This document shows positions 10,601 to 22,462 of a stretch of 64,000 nucleotides of DNA, one piece after another. The notes below the pieces were generated by a model. It saw only the letters and a program-made list of their open reading frames with translations. It had not been told where the DNA came from and did no database searches. The stretch is from Branchiostoma floridae (taxonomy: Eukaryota > Chordata > Leptocardii > Amphioxiformes > Branchiostomatidae), in the NCBI RefSeq assembly GCF_000003815.2, contig NC_049992.1, forward strand, positions 4,347,514-4,411,513, given 5' to 3'. Numbering within the stretch: position 1 is the first letter of the stretch; every line of letters begins with the position of its first letter. The position numbers and the translations under genes are program-made.

Positions 10601-13600
10601 AACCCATGCCAACATGGACGCTGTGTGAACATTGGTGGCAGCTACAAATGTACCTGCTCACCTGGATGGACTGGACAGAACTGTCAGCATGGTGAGTTCT
10701 TTTCCAATTATTACTTTTATTAAAAGCTTACCATAAGTCAATTTGTATGACATGTTTGACAGGAACAATCCACATTGCTTCATTCTGCATGGACTAGATA
10801 TTTTGATTACAGGATATTAGAGGATTTTTGTTTTGTTTTTAACGTCATCCATGATCTTCATTACAAAGACATAGATGAATGCAACAAGAAACCATGCCAA
10901 TATGGACACTGTGTGAACAAAGCTGGTGGCTACAAATGTACCTGCTTACCTGGATGGACTGGACAGAACTGTCAGCAAGGTGAGTTACTTATTACATATA
11001 TTTAGTATCTAGCTGCGGAGGTACATGTAGCTTAAAAGTTTTGCTGTTCAAAAATGCACTTGGATGGACTAGACAGAACTGTGAAAATGGTAAGTTATTG
11101 TCTTTATCTGTTGATTTATGTGAGCAATCCAGGGCATAAATTATGTGTTGCCGAAGTACATCGTTGTCATTTCTTCCATGCAGACATCAATGAGTGCAGC
11201 AAGAACCCATGCCAACATGGACGCTGCATGAACAAAGATGGTAGCTACAAATGTGCCTGCTCACCTGGTTGGACTGGACAGAATTGTAATAAAGGTGAGT
11301 TGACTTCTTTTTTGACATTATGTCCCCACAATGGGTTATACGATTAACGTTGGAGAAAACAGCAAGCTGAGAGAATTAAAGGTCTGTGTAGCTTCATGTA
11401 CCATGCATTTACTTGCATTGCATGAATTATCTGGAATTCCTTGTTTTCTACTTTCTCTCTTTCTTGATAAAAGTTTTATCACGGAACGATGGTATTTTCT
11501 TATCAGATATAGACGAGTGTAGCAGGAACCTATGCCAACATGGACGCTGTGTGAACAATCCTGGCGGCTACAAATGCACTTGCTCACGTGGATGGACTGG
11601 ACGGAACTGTCAGCAAGGTGATTACTTTTTCCATTGCTGCCATTCAATTTGCAGACTTCATGGATTTTTATATTTCAGCCATACATAGTATGGTGAAATA
11701 TATTGTATTCGTAATGTTTCTTTCTTTCTTTCTTTCTTCTTTCTCCTGTCAAATCTTCAATGTGATTCATCTCCGCCGTTCCTGGACCGAATGACCTGAA
11801 ATTTGGCACAGGGGTAGAATGGGCCAATACCTTGATGCTTTTTTCTCAGTTTTTTCATATCTGCCTCTAAAATGATTTTATTGAGATTTTTTGGTCAATT
11901 TTAGACCAAAACTGTACATTTTGGCCCCTGTACCCTGGTATTACAACCAAATGAGCTGAAATTTGACAGAGATGTGCCTTGATAATGCCTCCATATAAAT
12001 TCGATAACACTTTTGGTGTACAGTACAACAAAATGCTTATTTTTGCGATTTTTTGACCAATTTTTTACCAAAAAAGGACACTTTTGGCCCCTGTACCCTG
12101 GTATTACAACCAAATGAGTTGAAATTTGACACAGATGTGCCTTGATAATTCCTTCATATAAATTCAATAACACTTTTGGTGTACAGTGCAACAAAATGCT
12201 TATTTTTGCGATTTTTGGCCAATTTTTGACCAAAAAAGGACACTTTTGGCTCCTGTACCCTGGTATTACAATTATATTAAATGACCTGAAATTTGGTATA
12301 GATAGGCATTAGATACTTGGTAACAAGATTCAAGTAAAATTTTTGACACAAACAACTTTAAAATGATTAATTTTGGCACTTTTCTGAGGGGAAATTTGTT
12401 TTCTTTTGGCCTCCTGACGTGACCTTCCGTGACCCCGCACAGAGCCACACCTGTGCGCGTCAGCCGGAGAGTTAATTGAATCAAAGACCTAGCCAATCAG
12501 CGAAGAGGAGGCCAAAGGCTAATTAATATTCATAAGGGGGGCCTCATGATCCCGTATATAGCAGTGTTCCCGCCAGCGGGAGCGAAGCCCGCCTAAGGCT
12601 CTCGCATTTTAGACTATTCAGAAGGCTTTATATTGTATCAGTTCTTAGGGGCATATCTATGATAATCGCAGCAGTCACTTAACTTCTCTTCAGGAGTTTA
12701 GCGTAACACTATTTCAGGTCAAACCGTCAAAGACAACTAAAAACAAACTTTAACGTTACTGAGTTCAACAGTACTTATAACTTGTTATCCGAAGTTGAAA
12801 CGCTAGCGATGGTATTTTCGCTGCGCTTTTAGCTCCGTGCGACTGTTGTTGACGGTCTTATAACGGTATATTTTGCACCCCTGTACCCTGGTATGAGTAA
12901 CATTTGGTATAGATAGGCATAAGATAGTTGGTAAAATGATCCAAGTAAAATTTTTGGCATAAAGTACTGTAAAAGGCTTAATTACAGCACTTTTTGGGGG
13001 GGAAATTGGTTTTCTTTCGTTCTCCATGCCATGACCTTTCGGACGTTCACCCCACAGAGCCGACATCTGCACCTGTGTCTAGCCGGCAGGAAGAGTTAAT
13101 TCAAGAGGAGAGGAAAGCGAAGGCTAATTAATATTCATAAGCGGGGCCACACAATACGTTAACTTGAAGACTCAGGCCGTACAGACTTCTCGCCAGGATT
13201 TTTTCAAAGCGTCGGACAGGGGTCCGGGGGCCGCCGAATGTCCCTGGCGGGGTCCAGGGGCAGGGCCACTGTGGGGGGGACCCAGGTGGGCGAAGCCCCC
13301 CCGGAAGCTCTTGCATTTTAGACTATTGAGAAGGCTTCTTTTATCAGTTTTTTTAGGGCCATATCTACGATAATCGTAGCAGTCACTTACTTCTCTTCAG
13401 CAGTTTGACTTTAAAATATTTCGGGTCAAAGCTTCAAAGACAACTAAAACCTCATAAACAACAAACTTTACTTAGCTCAACAGTATACAAAAATATTGTA
13501 CGGGTTGCCATCCTTAGTTGAAGCGCTTATTTATAGCGCTAGTATCTTCGCTGCGCCGTTAGCCGCCGTGCGACTTTTGTTGACGGTCTGATATCCCTAC

Positions 13601-16600
13601 GTCGCCGCCGCGTTGATATTACCACGGACATGTTTCAAAGAAATACCCAGCAAAAACGCTGTTCTGCGTCAAATTCTATTCTATAAAACATGTGGGACTC
13701 AGTGTTACAGTCTAAATATTTTGTAGAAGCACCGCTGTAGGAAAGAAGGTCCAAGCAATGTAAAACATCACGTAGCATTAAGTTCGCTGTCAACTGGCAC
13801 ACAGCACATGACTGTTTGAAACTCTAAGTCTAATCAACAGCCGTGTTTGATTGATAGCCGGCGGTCCTTTGATGAAGTCGGCGAAAGGTGCGTTAGTTAG
13901 AAAATCTGCGTTTAGTTTTGATACGTAATTATAAGTTAGACAGTGGCGAGAATGATTATTTTCTCATCAATATTTCTCTTCAGAATTATTTGAACTTAAT
14001 TGTACATCTAAACAATTGGCTTACCTGTGCAATGTTTATATGATTAATGATCAGTGTACTGAAATCATGTGTAACGTATGGCTCCTAGTCAATAGATCAG
14101 CATTTTCTCTATAGTGACCACCTGTCTATAGTGGCCATATTTCCTAGTGCTGTTGTTGTTTGACATAAACTTTGAACATTTAAATTGTAAGTAACTTTAA
14201 ACTGCCAGAGTTTCAGCCCAATAAAACACTCTCAGTGCCAGGGTATGAACAGACTGACCAGACAGACGAAAATAAATCCTCGAACAAGGTTCAATCGTAT
14301 CTTCCGGGTCTGGCAGGAAGTTGTTAAACTAAAATAAGAATAGGCTCGATGGCTGATTGCATACAAAGTAAAACAGTTTAACAGTTTTACAGCTTGAAGA
14401 AAACAAACGCTCCTACAGTACCTGCACCTGCTTGGTAATTATTAAATCGTATGCCCTACTTGAATAAAAAAAGTTCACTGCAAAAATAAATGTACCCACA
14501 TCACAAGGAGCTTATACTTTTTTAAACTTACACCTAGTTATCGTACTGAAAATTGTTAATGACATTACATGAAGTCATTCAACAATTTTCAGTCATGATG
14601 AAAACTTTCTGAATGGAAGGTGTGATTATTGTCATTTTCTGAAAAATAGAAGCAAGCTCTGTTTTTACCTGGAATCAATTCACAATACCAGTCCACTTTG
14701 GGGGATAATGTACTGTTAAGAGGATGTTCCATTTTTGCGCAGGGGTGATTTGGAACAGTCCAATGTTGCGTGGGAAGGGGTATGGCTGAAATATGCTGTA
14801 TTTGCTCTTAAGCAAATGTCGGCCTTTCTAGTTCATCCTTCTTTTTGTCTAAAACTTTTTATGTACCATCTCTTTAATAATGGGTATATCCATGTATGAT
14901 AGCCCTTCCTCTTTCTTAAACAAACAGACATCAATGAATGTAAGAGGAAACCATGCCAACATGGACGCTGTGTGAACCAAAATGGCGGCTACAAATGTAC
15001 CTGCTCACCTGGATGGACTGGACAGAACTGTCAGAAGGGTAAAGGAAAGTTCCTACTTCTAACCATCCATACTTTCTCTTTTACCTTCACTCACTTCTTC
15101 ATGGTATTGTGTATCTTTAATTATAATGTTCTAACTAATTTTCCATATGCTGGCAGCAACCATGCAACCAATCTTGACAACAGTCATGTACTGTGTTAAA
15201 GACTATGCAGAACTTCATAGAGTGGTAGGTCTTATAAATCACAAACAGAAAATCATAGAATCCACAGATTGTAGAAAAGGGGGGCTTTTCATCTGAATCT
15301 GCTTACAAAAAATAAGTAAAACCCAACCTGTTTTAGGAGCCCTCCAGAGATGTACAGATAGTCTCAATTAAGACTAAACAGCCAACATAGAGATCGCTAC
15401 CACTTTGCAGTATTTTACATGGATTTTTATCCTTGCTTTCTTTCTTACTTTAAATTTCCCTTCTTTGATGATGGACTGTATCTAAATTCTTCCTTTATCA
15501 GACTTCAATGAGTGCACCAGGAACCCATGCCAACGTGCACGCTGTGTCAACACTCCTGGTGGCTACAGATGTACCTGCTCACCTGGATGGACTGGACAAA
15601 ACTGTCAGCAAGGTGAGCAACTTTATGTTGCCACCATTCACTATTTTTGTTCTATTTACATCTATTTCCCCTTCATTCTGCATACTTTGTGTCTGTCTCT
15701 TGATAGTAAAGGTATTCTTAATGAAACATAATAATTTCTTATATCAGACATAGATGAGTGTACCAGGAATCCATGCCAGCATGGATTATGTAGGAACATA
15801 ATTGGAAGCTACAAATGTACCTGCTCACTTGGATGGACTGGACAGAACTGTAACCAAGGTGAGCTACTTTCTAAGACTCCTCTATCTTTCGTTTAGGAGG
15901 AGACTAACTATTTTTGAAATCCTCCTCTTCTGTTCTCAAAAGTTACTTTAAGTTATATATTTTGTTGACACATGAACCAATTCTCATTCAATTTTCTTCT
16001 GGAGAAGAGTTGTTCTCATCCGCTTCAGATCTGTTGATTATCTCTATTGGCTTCGCCAAGAAGGATAATAAACCGTATGTTGTTGGTAATTCCATAGGGT
16101 GATGGGTCTATATGTAGGTCAACAACATATAAATCGAGAAATTGTGGACGAAACTTTGTGATTTTTGGTAGGTGTGTTAAGCGCGAGTAGAAAGGAAGGC
16201 CAAGTTCAAAAACGGTTTAGCTGGTGTTTTCCTACGGTAATGCAAAGAGCTAAGTTTCTTTTGAAATACCTTCAATAGAATTAGTTTGATTGTCAAGCGT
16301 CACTGCTGCCTCAAGTGAGTTTCCAAATTGTCAGAATTCTTCAGAATGATATAATCTTACATTAAATGTATTGCCGAAAACAGGATCTCTAAACTACTGT
16401 GGCAAGATTCTAAGCTTCTACGTTTTTGTTGTTGTTGTTTTTTTTACTGATACAGCTTACTGTTGTTTTTATTCCAGCCAAACCATGCGGGGTTGGGTGG
16501 ACTGAGTACAACAACAACTGCTACAAGCATGTGAGAGACAAAGTCAACTGGGACACAGCAAAGTCACGATGCCAGGGATACGGTGCAAACCTTGCGTCCA

Positions 16601-17912
16601 TCAACGGCCCTGGGGAGAACAGCTTCATAGCAGATCTCATAAAGAATGGTGGGCAATAATGTTGATATAATGCCTTTTGTTGCTTTCAATAATGAAATAC
16701 TTCCATCTAATTTATTGAGATTTATCAAAATAAAACATTCTTGGCTACACCGAAATGGGCACATTGTAGAGAAAAAACTGCAGACCTGTTACCCCCAACC
16801 CATGGAGTCACATCAACATAAATTGAATGCAGCTGTCATTTGAAACTAATGATTTTGTGATGAGTCAGCAGTTTTAAATAAATGAATGTAAACTATGTAT
16901 AACAATGGGGGCAATTCAGCCTGGGCCTAGTGGTACCAGGTATGCTACAAAATCATGTTTTCACCTAATTCCAGCCCCTAAAGGGAAGGCGCGACATGTC
17001 GTCTGGTTCGGATTGAGACGCCATGGTGACTCATTCAGATGGGTGGATGGGTCACGCTCTACCTATAGAAACTGGGCCCCGGGACAGCCTAAAACCGTGG
17101 GTAGACTATTTGGCAGGACAGAGAATTGTGGTGCTATATTCTCCAGGGTAAGACCATTCATTTTTTTTATCCATTTTGTAAGGACGTCCAGCGGCATAGC
17201 TGACAAATTGTGCAAATTATCTAAAAGCACCAAATCTGACACGCATGAAGTTGAGTGATTCTAAAGAAGACAATGTTGAGTTAACAATATTTGTTATGTT
17301 ATGTTATGATCTTGATTTCTTCCTTTAATCAGTTTAATGACATCTTTAGTTTACTGGCCCTTCTGCACAAGGTACAGACTTTCTCCGCATGCCAGATTAG
17401 TATAAATCATTAAGTCAAGCTTTTTCAAATGAGAAAACCAACATACAAAAGTGATGTGGCCTTACTTGACATTGTATTTACTAAATTTTACATAAGATTT
17501 TATTGCAAATTTATGCCCATGGGACTAATTACAAGTAAAATCAAATACATGAAGTGATGGAACGTGGGATAATTACAGGTAAATAATCTGAATTCTAACA
17601 TACAAAGATTAGGTAATTGGTTGTAAATACAGTATGAGAATTGTGTTACTATTATGGGATTTGACTTCTTATTTAAAATAGTTGAAAAGAAAATATCCAA
17701 TATTTTCTGTTAAAGGTTGATCTGATGATCTTACTAAGAAGATCGTCATTATCTTTTGTGTTTTTGTAACAATGAAAAGCTTACTAAATATGATATATTG
17801 AACATTCCAACAGAAAGATTGGGCCCGTTGGGTAGGAGGCGGGGATAAAGGGCAGTGGGACGACAACGGATGCAAATATGATCTTTCCTATGTTTGCAAG
17901 AAGCCAAAATAA
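7582..17912 (+). CDS. Gene A: EGF-repeat/C-type lectin receptor gene, 5' truncated
   Basis: Plus-strand gene with 11 complete EGF exons, one EGF exon cut by the 840-N gap, an EGF relic and three CTLD exons ending in a stop codon at 17910-17912. All complete EGF exons are 111 nt, phase 1/1. The first EGF (MDKC...) corresponds to the first EGF of B and D, where it follows tail, transmembrane and stalk exons; here those exons are absent and homology stops at the single N at 7325. The protein is therefore 5' incomplete, by real truncation or by misassembly. The lectin head has QPK where sugar-binding CTLDs have EPN or QPD, so carbohydrate binding is doubtful. Introns hold tandem repeats at 11.7-13.6 kb. 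Confidence 0.75.
7693..8641 (+). other. Intron A1-A2
   Basis: About 950 nt, collinear with 57148-58095 of gene D. No exon seen. Confidence 0.65.
8642..8752 (+). CDS. EGF exon A2
   Basis: 111 nt; [21 protein letters not shown] then HKCTCSPGW. His replaces the Tyr/Phe of the beta-hydroxylation consensus. Donor gttagt. Confidence 0.88.
9086..9196 (+). CDS. EGF exon A3
   Basis: 111 nt; [21 protein letters not shown], then [10 protein letters not shown]. Same variant (WIG) as D5, so the two are counterparts. Confidence 0.88.
9344..9454 (+). CDS. EGF exon A4
   Basis: 111 nt; [21 protein letters not shown] then [14 protein letters not shown]. Donor gtgagc. Confidence 0.87.
9650..9660 (+). CDS. 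EGF exon A5, cut by gap
   Basis: Only acceptor gcag and the first codons (ac atc aat gag, DINE) are visible before the gap at 9661. By comparison with gene D at least one further EGF exon may be hidden in the gap. Confidence 0.75.
9661..10500. other. Assembly gap, 840 N
   Basis: Largest gap in the window, inside the EGF array of gene A. The collinear part of gene D (about 59905-60505) spans one complete EGF exon (60237-60347) plus the rest of D7. Confidence 0.99.
10581..10691 (+). CDS. EGF exon A6
   Basis: 111 nt; [21 protein letters not shown]; ends NCQH before donor gtgagt. Confidence 0.88.
10869..10979 (+). CDS. EGF exon A7
   Basis: 111 nt; [28 protein letters not shown]. Counterpart of D9 (60661), identical at protein level as far as I read it. 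Confidence 0.88.
11050..11092 (+). pseudogene. Relic of an EGF exon
   Basis: Short remnant of the WTGQNC end of an EGF exon followed by a donor-like gtaagt. No 5' half. Gene D carries the same relic near 60846-60893. Confidence 0.6.
11184..11294 (+). CDS. EGF exon A8
   Basis: 111 nt; [21 protein letters not shown], then YKCACSPGW and NCNK. Gene D has no counterpart of this exon. Confidence 0.87.
11507..11617 (+). CDS. EGF exon A9
   Basis: 111 nt; begins AT so the junction codon is GAT (Asp). [33 protein letters not shown]. Confidence 0.87.
11715..11745. repeat. (TTTC)n microsatellite
   Basis: About seven TTTC units directly downstream of exon A9. Confidence 0.8.
11925..12300. repeat. Tandem repeat, unit about 163 nt
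   Basis: The start CCCTGTACCCTGGTATTACA recurs at about 11926, 12090 and 12252; each copy contains AAATGAGCTGAAATTTGAC and an AAAATGCTTATTTTTGCG block. About 2.3 copies. Confidence 0.8.
12255..13595. repeat. Direct duplication of a 600-700 nt repeat
   Basis: Two diverged head-to-tail copies (about 12255-12870 and 12880-13595). Shared landmarks in order: CTGTACCCTGGTAT, GGTATAGATAGGCAT, GGCTAATTAATATTCATAAG, GCATTTTAGACTATT, GATAATCG-AGCAGTCACTTA and TGACGGTCT. Copy two has a GC-rich insert at 13190-13310. No coding capacity; a non-autonomous element dimer is likely. Confidence 0.7.
13596..14927 (+). other. Intron of gene A
   Basis: AT-rich sequence without recognisable exon. Short inverted similarity CATTCAACAATTTTCAGT against ACTGAAAATTGTTAATGA occurs near 14546-14595. 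Confidence 0.55.
14928..15038 (+). CDS. EGF exon A10
   Basis: 111 nt; [21 protein letters not shown]; donor g|gtaaag after NCQK. Confidence 0.87.
15502..15612 (+). CDS. EGF exon A11
   Basis: 111 nt; [21 protein letters not shown]. The QHG of other EGFs is QRA; gene B has QPA at the matching exon (29898). Confidence 0.87.
15748..15858 (+). CDS. EGF exon A12, last before lectin
   Basis: 111 nt; [26 protein letters not shown]. The RNIIGS variant marks the last EGF in both A and B. Confidence 0.88.
15859..16477 (+). other. Intron before the lectin exons of gene A
   Basis: Includes a scrap (16040-16180) of the interspersed TTCGCCAAGAAGG-type repeat. Polypyrimidine-rich end precedes the CTLD acceptor. 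Confidence 0.5.
16478..16648 (+). CDS. CTLD exon 1 of gene A
   Basis: 171 nt, phase 1/1. [19 protein letters not shown], then [10 protein letters not shown] and GANLASING. Contains the N-terminal extra cysteine of long-form CTLDs and keeps the Trp of the W-x-x-A-x-x-x-C motif that B and D have lost. Confidence 0.9.
16975..17147 (+). CDS. CTLD exon 2 of gene A (QPK head)
   Basis: 173 nt, phase 1 to 0. [19 protein letters not shown] then [20 protein letters not shown]. The sugar-specificity tripeptide is QPK, which is neither EPN nor QPD; Glu before NC is retained. Glycan binding through the classical calcium site is doubtful. Confidence 0.88.
17148..17813 (+). other. Intron between CTLD exons 2 and 3 of gene A
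   Basis: AT-rich, collinear with 31756-32044 of B and 62404-62859 of D. No exon seen. Confidence 0.6.
17814..17912 (+). CDS. CTLD exon 3 of gene A with stop
   Basis: 99 nt from acceptor aacag|aaa. [20 protein letters not shown] then YVCKKPK and TAA. WDD replaces the usual WND calcium ligand pair; the last two CTLD cysteines are present. Confidence 0.88.
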   Translation, partial: KDWARWVGGGDKGQWDDNGCKYDLSYVCKKPK

Positions 17913-18018
17913 TACAGTAAGTATTAATCAATTTGCAATTTATCCTGGAAAAAAACAAGGAACATGAGATCCTGAGTTGGATCCAGTAAAGACTGTTGCT
18001 CATATTTTCAGAAAACAG

Positions 18019-18024
18019 AATAAA
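18019..18024 (+). promoter_or_regulatory. Candidate polyadenylation signal, gene A
   Basis: AATAAA 107 nt after the stop; conserved at the same distance after genes B and D. Confidence 0.5.
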
Positions 18025-18756
18025 AGATGGTACAGGACTCTTTTCCTGTACGTACTGAAAAGCTAGCACTCAATGGTATAGCTAGAGAATGTTCTGTCCT
18101 ACACTCATCATTAATGATTGACAGTACGAAGAGGCAACTGTTGAAAAAAAGACGTAAGGCCATTGTCCTGGCTGTTTGATATTTTATAGTAGAAAGAAAT
18201 TAGAAAAAAGGTCAAGATGAGATCAGATGGTTGAGAGCAACAACTTGAATCAAGGACCTCCTTGCTTGAATAAGTATGGTTCAAAATGCAAGATAGAGAA
18301 CTTTGTTGACACAATAAGAGTTGACAAAGGAAAAGTTAGGTCACACGTCTACAACCTTGGATTCAAATCACAAAATATTTCCTTGCTTCTCTGACATTTC
18401 AACTTTCTTTCTTTGCAAGAAAAGATCAAAGGAACAGAGGTCACTGAGATAAAAATGTTGAAATTTGCAGGACTGTATTCACTACGTCACTACAAATATC
18501 TCTCAAACATATAGCAGATGACTTTGTTCAAGAACTGTATGAGTAAAGAGCGAGTCGTATGTGCATAAAACTAACTGAAATATGACAAATTATAACAGCT
18601 ATTATAGCTTCCTTTTTACCATTTTTTCCAAATACAAAACCCTCTCAACTGTTTTAAATCAAAGCTCACATTTACAATAAAGCAATGCTGATCAATTCTC
18701 ATATTGATTATCATTAATCTAAAATGAAGTTGTAACATTAATTGTAACATCAAATT

Positions 18757-18895
18757 GAAAAATCTGGATATCGTTTGAAAACAATCTGGAGATTTTTTTG
18801 CAAACAATCTCGAAATAATCTCAATTGTTTGAAACAATCTGGAGAATGTGTAAAACAATCTGGATACTTTTCCAGGAAATCTGGAGATTGCTCAA
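18757..18895. repeat. Short AATCTGGA tandem repeat
   Basis: At least six degenerate units of the type AAACAATCTGGAGATT spaced 20-27 nt; homologous arrays at 32950-33095 and 63768-63910. Confidence 0.75.
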
Positions 18896-18948
18896 AATAT
18901 CTGAAGGAAGATTAGCTTGTCCAACTGCAATCTAACATACACTACATG

Positions 18949-19072
18949 TTTCTGCCATTTTATTCCAGTGATGCTGAAGAAGAGTGATGGATGTCACTCA
19001 AAACATCCGGAAGTAAATTTCAATTTTTATCCAGTAGTAGAGATTACATTGTATTTGAATATTGTTTACCAG
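18949..19072 (+). repeat. Paired 120-nt intergenic repeat, copy 1
   Basis: Starts TTTCTGCCA, contains GATGTCACTCAAAACATCCGG and ends AATATTGTTTACC. A diverged second copy lies 3.3 kb downstream at 22273-22393; both recur in the B-C spacer. Confidence 0.65.
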
Positions 19073-20969
19073 GATGTCTAACTTTCATAAATGAAGTTTA
19101 ACTCGTGTTTGTGCTCTTAGAAGTACAGTAGCAAGCCATCATTATGAAGAAAGCCAGTTACTCACAATGGTTTGAATCGAAATTTAAAGTTATGCTTAAT
19201 AGTTTTATTCAAACAAATTGAATATAACGTTATAGGATTTTCAAATAAAGTCTCAAAAGATATTTTCAAAATATCAACTTCATAACTAAATGGTTAACTG
19301 CAGTAATATAGCAACATACATTTATAAAAAAATAGTTTCCTGACTTAATTTGGACAATGATTCAATGTTATACTTTACCAATACAATGGACATGTGAGTA
19401 TAGTCTCTACCATACTTGATATTAGCTTGCAAGTTTGACTCCATTGTGGTATTATGGTACATCGATGTACTGCTCTCTTTTCTTATTACTCAGAGTTAAT
19501 AGGAAAGAGTATTATCATCAAGGTAGTTGAGCACATACATTACTACCATTGGACTAGCCCAGTGCTTTAGTGATTGCATGAAGTGGTGTGGCCAAAGGGC
19601 TTTGATTTGATGCACTAACATATGCACCATGTATGGTGTGGGGAGGACATTTTATACTGTACATACAAAATTTAATGTATTTCATCTGATTTAATGTTGT
19701 TTCATTGTGCGTCATTTAAAGTTTATTACTTTTGCAGACTGGGGATTCTCTGGAAAACCAGTTTGTTTGATGCTGGAGGATAATAAATAAATAAAAACAG
19801 TTTTAGAGGTTTGCAAAATGTTTGCAAAAATACGTTGAAATTCTTATCCTTAGGCCAATTCAAATTCAGAAGAGTCACTGTAAATGAATTGTGTTTAACC
19901 ACTTGATCTGAATGGTGTTTATCATAAGTGTGGTAGGAGTGTACAAATTAGATTGCAAAGTTTGTTCCTAATCTTCACAGTGATTGTTGACTACCTAATA
20001 AATACAAGGCTACTCTGATATTATTCTCAGAAAGATGTTTTCTAACGTTGGGCATGTACTATACATTTTGTTTGTAACTTGAGAGCAAAGTTTCATGAAG
20101 GGTATACATGTAAATTTGACAACATATAAGGGCTCCACCAATTTTTTTTTTTTACAAAACATCCCATGTGAGAGGCAGATATGTTACAATAAAAACTAAA
20201 ATAAGCCACACAACTGTAAGAGTTAACTGACCCACTGTTATATAACCTACTGTACAAGGTTTGGACATCATCAGCTGCTAGCATTTTGGATGGAAGTGTA
20301 ACTAAGAAAAATGGAAAACAAACTTAAAATACCAAACCTATGTACCAAGCCTGGAAAATTGCAAATAAGTTTTTTTAACAAATAAAGCAAGTGAATAATT
20401 ATATATCATAATGTCTATTTAACCTGGAAAATTGCAATGTATCTTTAACTTATTTTGAGATTTTAAACAAATAAAGAAGGTGAATAAGTATCTATCATAT
20501 TGTCATATTTAAGTGTGGTGAATTGGGCAAAGACAGTGGATTAGACAAAGCTACAAATAAAAAACAAAAACTATTGAAAAATAGTGAACATGTGGATGCA
20601 TCTGATATCAATTGACTGATACAACTAAAAGTCTGTGACAAAGAAATTCATCTTAGTTTTTCAATTGTATTTCACATCTGAGGCATTACTTTATTAAAGA
20701 CAACATGAATTAAACAATAGTTGGTGGTTTGTTTTCTTACTACCTTTGCCAAGAAGGTTATTTTATGTACTACAGTAAGACTCGTGTTACAACTTTGGTT
20801 ACTACTTTTTAATGATTTTATTACGGCAAGTATTTATTCACTTTGTGTGGCTATGAAACAATACTGCATAGGGAGGCTTTATCTTTTTATCTATCAAAGT
20901 TTTTTTGTTTTGTTTATGGAAAATGAATAAAAAAGGAGCAGAGAAGCTTAGGTTATATTTCTAGCAGCT

Positions 20970-21073
20970 TTGTGTGTATGTGTATGTATGTGTGTGTGTG
21001 TGTGTGTGCGCGCGCGCGCGTGCGTGTGTGTTTGTGTACATGCACTTGTGACCATGATAGTGTGTGTGTGTGT

Positions 21074-21112
<39 letters not shown>

Positions 21113-21276
21113 AATGAAAGCTCATCTGTGTTGGTAAATTCCATAGTGAAAAGTTTAAACTTTGTTCCAACACAAAGGAAGAAACTCACCATAAATTTTC
21201 GGCCGAACACTCCGACCTTCATCAGATGAAGGTCATATATATATATATATGTGTGTGTGCTAGGGACCATGATAAT

Positions 21277-21339
<63 letters not shown>

Positions 21340-21340
21340 A
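20970..21340. repeat. Compound (TG)n/(TA)n microsatellites around a palindrome
   Basis: TG/CG-rich and TA-rich tracts at 20970-21110 and 21240-21340 flank a 100-nt core that ends in a perfect inverted repeat (21214-21234, arms GACCTTCATC and GATGAAGGTC around one base). The B-C spacer has only a short TG tract here (35165-35225) and lacks the core, so it is a copy-specific insertion or a deletion in the other. Confidence 0.75.
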
Positions 21341-22272
21341 GTGTGTGACGTCTTTAATCAAACTGAGTGGAAAGAAAAGTATTCAAAGACTTTTTGGGAC
21401 ATACTTCTTTGTGTTCTAAGTGAAATATACAGGTAAGGGTCAAATACTACAAAAGGAACTACAAAAATGATCAAAAAGGGTTTCTGGAAAGAACATCTAT
21501 CGTTCCCAAAAAAGGCAAAAAAAAATAACCAAAAATTTTATCAATGTTAGTTACTCCTGTTATTGGTAGGTTCTTGGTTGTATCCATTTTAGTAAAAATA
21601 CATCAAGAGGTCAAAATGAATAAATGAGCCTGGGAAGAGGGCATGAATCCCACTGAGTCTTAGTTACTAGAATTGTATGTACGTACCTCTAAATTCTCGA
21701 TGTCTGTCAGCACATCTTGGTAACGGAGAAAGGTCTAGTCTCGATCTCACGAGTAAGTGTACACATGGTCAGGGCATAAGGGTGCAGTACCCCTGTTCCC
21801 TTGTTTAAAAATCCCTGAAATTGTTGAGAGGGTTGCCTCCCAATACTGTGCCCTAGACACAGTGGATAACTGTTCCCACTTCCCCTACGGCCTATAGACC
21901 AAGGTCCTATCTCTCACGCATGTGCAGAAAAGAGCGTTGTGCCAGCCTTTGATTTCTCCCAGTTCTCCCAGAATTTGATTTGCATGATCCTGTTTGTCGT
22001 ACTGCTACGTAATCACCTCTATTGAAGATTGGTCTGGCAAGCATTTGCATGTTATCACGTGTCATCAGTATGGTTATGTTTTGAGTGAAGCTCTTTGTAT
22101 ACCCTTATATGGAGCCATTTCTCTTGATATTTTCTTGGTATATTGGTCTGGTTATAGTTTGAACAATACGAAACTGCGTGGGTAGATGTTTCATCTCATC
22201 ATGTGTTTTTAAATCGAACAGTTTTGTTTATGACGCAGTCTGGTTACACATCTTATTCACTTGTTTTCACAT

Positions 22273-22393
22273 GTTCTGCCAGTTCATTACAGTAACGCTG
22301 AAGAGGAATGTTGGATGTCACACAAAATGTCCAAAAATAAATGTCCGATTTTATCCGGTTGTAGAGATTGAATTGCGTTTAAATATTGTTTAC
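22273..22393 (+). repeat. Paired 120-nt intergenic repeat, copy 2
   Basis: Diverged copy of 18949-19072, just upstream of the putative first exon of gene B. Copy 2 of the next unit is at 36155-36276. Confidence 0.65.
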
Positions 22394-22462
22394 CTGTCGG
22401 ATCTCTAGCGTTCATTTTGGCGATATTCCCTCCCTGACTTGACTGGATGTTTAACTACTGAC

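Larger units (their letters stand above)
17913..22462. other. Intergenic segment between A and B
   Basis: Collinear and nearly identical with 32144-36344 apart from microsatellite length; the first kilobase recurs again after gene D (62959-64000). It is therefore part of the gene duplication unit. No coding exon recognised. Confidence 0.75.

Noticed and set aside
20953-21270. Open frames of Thr-His or Tyr-Ile repeats
   Set aside because: Artefact of TG and TA microsatellites.
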